The translations under genes were made by a program, and so were the position numbers. A stretch of DNA of 23,441 nucleotides from positions 1 to 23,441 of the IMG/VR virus record IMGVR_UViG_3300028844_000434. One strand, written 5' to 3'. Below are positions 21,088 to 23,441 of the stretch, piece by piece. The stretch is from a virus. The notes under the pieces were generated by a model. It did not search any database, had not been told where the DNA came from, and was given only the letters and a program-made list of their open reading frames with translations. Each line of letters begins with the position of its first letter. Position 1 is the stretch's first letter.

Positions 21088-21618
21088 ATGGACAAGTGGG
21101 AATTAATAGATCACACATTTAAATTTAGAGTTGGCGACAGCGAAGAAAAAGGCGGTTGTACTCTTATTGGTGGTACATGGAAAGATGTAACCACTAACGA
21201 TTTATTCAAAAATAAGAAAGTTGTATTGTTTAGTTTACCAGGTGCGTTTACGCCAACCTGTTCTGGACAAGAGCTACCAACTTATGATGATATGCATCAG
21301 CAATTTAAAGATAAAGGAATTGATGCTGTGTATTGTATATCTGTAAACGATGCGTTTGTTATGAATGCTTGGGCTAGAGATTTACAAATAAAAAATGTAG
21401 TAATGATACCTGATGGCTGTGGTACATTTACTAGATCAATGGGTATGTTAGTAAACAAACCTAAACAAGGCTTTGGTATGAGAAGCTGGAGATATTCAGC
21501 GATTATTAATGATGGTGTAGTAGAACAGTTTTTTGAAGAACCAGGATTTAATAATGAAAGTAATGATGATGACCCTTACACGGTGTCAGCGCCAGAGCAT
21601 GTTATTAAACAGCTGTAA
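21088..21618 (+). CDS. Peroxiredoxin (Prx5 type)
   Basis: This 176-residue thiol peroxidase reduces hydrogen peroxide or organic peroxides. The active-site segment P-G-A-F-T-P-T-C-S (51-59) has Pro51, Thr55 and peroxidatic Cys58. The conserved Arg lies in M-R-S-W-R-Y-S (R135). Other cysteines are C24, C83 and C111, any of which might act in resolution. The fold order (V-V-L-F-S-L-P-G-A-F, I-x-S-V-N-D-A-F-V-M-N-A-W) fits the AhpC/Prx5 family. It is host-like in sequence and is probably an acquired gene that protects the infected cell from oxidative damage. It has its own promoter and ribosome-binding site and is followed at once by the gp45 promoter. Confidence 0.93.
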   Translation: MDKWELIDHTFKFRVGDSEEKGGCTLIGGTWKDVTTNDLFKNKKVVLFSLPGAFTPTCSGQELPTYDDMHQQFKDKGIDAVYCISVNDAFVMNAWARDLQIKNVVMIPDGCGTFTRSMGMLVNKPKQGFGMRSWRYSAIINDGVVEQFFEEPGFNNESNDDDPYTVSAPEHVIKQL

Positions 21619-21620
21619 CA

Positions 21621-21649
21621 TTGACAAAAATACTAAACTATGATAAACT
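21621..21649 (+). promoter_or_regulatory. Sigma70-type promoter for gp45-gp44
   Basis: TTGACA (21621-21626), a 17-bp spacer and TAAACT (21644-21649) with an extended TGA. It starts 2 nt after the peroxiredoxin stop. AAGGAG at 21666-21671 sets the ATG at 21677 as the start rather than the GTG at 21671. Confidence 0.85.
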
Positions 21650-21676
21650 TATATTATATTATGAAAAGGAGTGAAT

Positions 21677-22336
21677 ATGAACCTATCAAGTGACACAGTT
21701 GCTGTGTTAAAAAACTTCTCTGATATTAATCAAAACATTTTGGTTAAACCAGGGAATAAAGTACAAACTATTTCTACTATGAAAAACATCTTGGCAGAGG
21801 CTACGGTGAGTGAAAAGTTTGAAGACGAGTTTGCGATATATAACCTACCAGAGTTTTTAAGATCAGTTGAACTATTTGAGAAGCCTGAACTTAAATTTAA
21901 TGGTGGTGGACACGTAAAAATATCACAAAATAAACAATCAATCAAATATTTCTTTGCTGACAAATCTGTTATTGTTGCGCCTACTAAAGGTATTACAATG
22001 CCAGACAAGCATGTCACATTTACACTTACAAAAGACAATTTTGCTAGATTAATGAAAGGTGCAATTACATTAAATCTACCAGATGTTGCTGTAACAAGTG
22101 ATGGCGCTAAGATCAAAATGATTGCAACAGATAAGAAAAACAAATCATCTAATGAATATTCTATTGATGTTGGTGAAACAGATCAGAAGTTTACTGCATA
22201 TTTTAGAACAGAAAACTTTAAACAGATTGTTGATGATTATGATGTTGCGATTTCAAAAGCAAAGATTTCTCATTTTGTAAATAGAAACAAATCTGTACAA
22301 TATTGGATAGCGTTAGAACCTGACTCTGAATTTTAA
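21677..22336 (+). CDS. gp45: DNA polymerase sliding clamp gp45
   Basis: This 219-residue protein (T4 gp45 228) forms the trimeric ring that tethers the DNA polymerase and also activates gp55-directed late transcription. The N-terminus M-N-L-S-S-D-T-V-A-V-L-K-N-F matches T4 M-K-L-S-K-D-T-T-A-L-L-K-N-F, which fixes the start at 21677. The middle V-I-V-A-P-T-K and the C-terminal Y-W-I-A-L-E-P-D-S-E-F (T4 Y-V-V-A-L-E-A-D-S) also fit. It is followed by gp44, as in T4 (45-44-62). It is the functional link between replication and the late promoters found elsewhere in the window. Confidence 0.95.
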   Translation: MNLSSDTVAVLKNFSDINQNILVKPGNKVQTISTMKNILAEATVSEKFEDEFAIYNLPEFLRSVELFEKPELKFNGGGHVKISQNKQSIKYFFADKSVIVAPTKGITMPDKHVTFTLTKDNFARLMKGAITLNLPDVAVTSDGAKIKMIATDKKNKSSNEYSIDVGETDQKFTAYFRTENFKQIVDDYDVAISKAKISHFVNRNKSVQYWIALEPDSEF

Positions 22337-22348
22337 GGGGGGTTTTAA

Positions 22349-23293
22349 ATGTCTGATTTTCTATGGGTTGAAAAATACCGACCAAAAAAGATTAGTGAGT
22401 GTATTCTAACAGAAGACTTAAAGAAAACATTTACTGAATTTCTAAAACAAAAAGAGATACCAAATCTATTACTATCAGGTTCTGCTGGTACAGGTAAGAC
22501 TACTGTTGCCAGAGCTTTATGTGAAGAACTAGGTAGTGATTACATTATCATTAATGGTAGTGACGAAGGTAGACAGATTGATACTGTAAGAAGTAAAATC
22601 AAAAACTTTGCCTCTACTGTTTCTCTTACCGAAGACGCCAATCATAAAGTTGTTATAATAGACGAGGCTGATTACATGAATGCTGATAGTGTTCAACCAG
22701 CGCTTCGTAATTTTATAGAAACCTTTTATAAGAATTGTCGTTTTATCTTTACCTGTAATTACAAAAACAAAATTATACCAGCTCTACATAGTAGATGTAC
22801 TGTTATTGATTTCAAAATTGTAAATGGTCAAAGAGTTAAAACTGCTACTGCCTTTCTTAAAAGACTAGAGGGTGTGCTTGAAGATGAGAATATAGGGTTT
22901 GATAAGAAGGTACTAGCAGAGTTAATTCAAAAGTATTATCCTGATTTTAGAAGAACAATAAACGAACTACAAAGATATTCCGTAAGAGGTAAAATTGATA
23001 GTGGTATATTATTTAATTTAGGTGAGGCGAATACTAAAGAACTTGTTAAAATACTCAAAGACAAGAGGTTTAATGACATGAGAAAGTGGGTGGTACAAAA
23101 CCTAGATAAAGAGGCGTCTTCCTTGTTTAAGACGCTCTATGACACGCTATATACCACACTAGATACGAAGTCTATACCTCAAGCGATATTGATTATTGCT
23201 GGGTATCAATACAAGTCTGCGTTTGTCGCTGACCAAGAGATCAACATGGTCGCTTGTTTAACAGAGATAATGGCAGGTTGTAAATTTAAATAA
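22349..23293 (+). CDS. gp44: Clamp loader large subunit gp44
   Basis: This 314-residue AAA+ ATPase (T4 gp44 319) loads the gp45 ring onto primer-template DNA together with gp62. It opens with L-W-V-E-K-Y-R-P-K-K. Walker A is G-S-A-G-T-G-K-T (44-51), the Walker B DEAD box is D105-E-A-D and the S-R-C motif (148-150) carries the trans Arg finger. A G-rich ribosome-binding stretch (22337-22342) lies between the gp45 stop and this ATG, so the two are co-transcribed. gp62 should follow, but the next visible start does not look like it. Confidence 0.95.
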   Translation: MSDFLWVEKYRPKKISECILTEDLKKTFTEFLKQKEIPNLLLSGSAGTGKTTVARALCEELGSDYIIINGSDEGRQIDTVRSKIKNFASTVSLTEDANHKVVIIDEADYMNADSVQPALRNFIETFYKNCRFIFTCNYKNKIIPALHSRCTVIDFKIVNGQRVKTATAFLKRLEGVLEDENIGFDKKVLAELIQKYYPDFRRTINELQRYSVRGKIDSGILFNLGEANTKELVKILKDKRFNDMRKWVVQNLDKEASSLFKTLYDTLYTTLDTKSIPQAILIIAGYQYKSAFVADQEINMVACLTEIMAGCKFK

Positions 23294-23319
23294 ACTAAAT
23301 AGAACAAACGAAGAACATT

Positions 23320-23441
23320 ATGCCAGGTAAGTGGGACGGTAGAAGTAGATTATCAAATGACAAGTACAGGGAAAGTTGGGATAGAATATTCAAAACCAAT
23401 CCTGTTGCCAAAGAAGTAAGAACTCCGAAGTTTAAACCTAG
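23320..23441 (+). CDS. Hypothetical protein, N-terminal part (3' truncated by window)
   Basis: The ATG at 23320 opens a frame that stays open to the window end (40 complete codons). The visible part starts M-P-G-K-W-D-G-R-S-R and contains several Trp, Arg and Lys; no known domain is seen. A weak GAAG lies before the ATG, and an ACTAAATA late-promoter-like octamer is at 23294-23301. It occupies the place where gp62 might be expected but does not resemble what I recall of gp62. I do not recognise it. Confidence 0.6.
   Translation, partial: MPGKWDGRSRLSNDKYRESWDRIFKTNPVAKEVRTPKFKP

Noticed and set aside
21730-22143. Minus-strand frame of 137 codons opposite gp45
   Set aside because: It lies entirely within a well-identified clamp gene and has no independent signals.
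1-23441. CRISPR arrays, insertion sequences, integrase or attachment sites
   Set aside because: No regularly spaced repeats, transposase motifs or integrase motifs were seen; the only notable direct repeat is the promoter module.

Overview
The window reads as part of the genome of a lytic T4-like marine myovirus. It is AT-rich and densely packed, with every supported gene on the + strand. It carries the T4 head-module order (gp19, gp20, core proteins, gp21, gp22, gp23), then a recombination/replication module (UvsY, UvsW, gp55, gp47, gp46, gp45, gp44). The accessory genes (peptide deformylase, ribosomal protein S21, Hsp20, a CobS/MoxR-type ATPase with a VWA protein, 2OG-Fe(II)-oxygenase-like proteins) and the base composition suggest a pelagiphage of the HTVC008M type or a close cyanophage relative. 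The host assignment is inference.

Layout. 1-6656 is the late structural block: tail tube C-terminus, terminator, portal, two small prohead-core proteins, three small unknown proteins (two look paralogous), protease, scaffold and major capsid protein, closed by a strong terminator. TATAAATA late-promoter octamers precede gp21 and gp22. 6730-7591 holds a small membrane protein and a tail-tube-like protein. From 7594 the control changes to sigma70-type promoters (TTGACA/TTTACA, mostly a 17-bp spacer, often an extended TGn -10). 7641-14071 holds UvsY, UvsW, an Sm-like protein, the late sigma factor gp55 and the gp47/gp46 nuclease, with an oxygenase-like gene between its two subunits. 14119-16372 holds peptide deformylase, a second oxygenase-like protein and a C5-cytosine DNA methyltransferase. 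16457-20038 holds a two-gene ATPase system: a protein with a metallopeptidase-like HEXXH motif plus a VWA domain, and a MoxR/CobS-like AAA+ ATPase. 20117-21618 holds ribosomal protein S21, a promoter-driven and strongly folded non-coding stretch, Hsp20 and a peroxiredoxin. 21677-23293 holds the sliding clamp gp45 and the clamp loader gp44; an unknown partial gene ends the window.

How it fits together. Early sigma70-type promoters would make the replication and recombination proteins and gp55. With gp45 as mobile activator, gp55 would then direct host RNA polymerase to the NATAAATA late promoters of the head genes. Peptide deformylase, S21 and Hsp20 point to intervention in host translation and protein folding.

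Most interesting signals: (1) a 20361-20461 RNA candidate with two hairpins and an H-type pseudoknot behind its own promoter; (2) three early promoters placed so that transcription should start at or within a base or two of the ATG, giving leaderless mRNAs, in a phage that also encodes S21; (3) a duplicated 36-bp promoter module in front of both members of the VWA/AAA+ pair, whose second copy overlaps a possible 29-codon gene. No tRNA, CRISPR array, insertion sequence or integrase was seen, and no gene-free stretch exceeds 300 bases.
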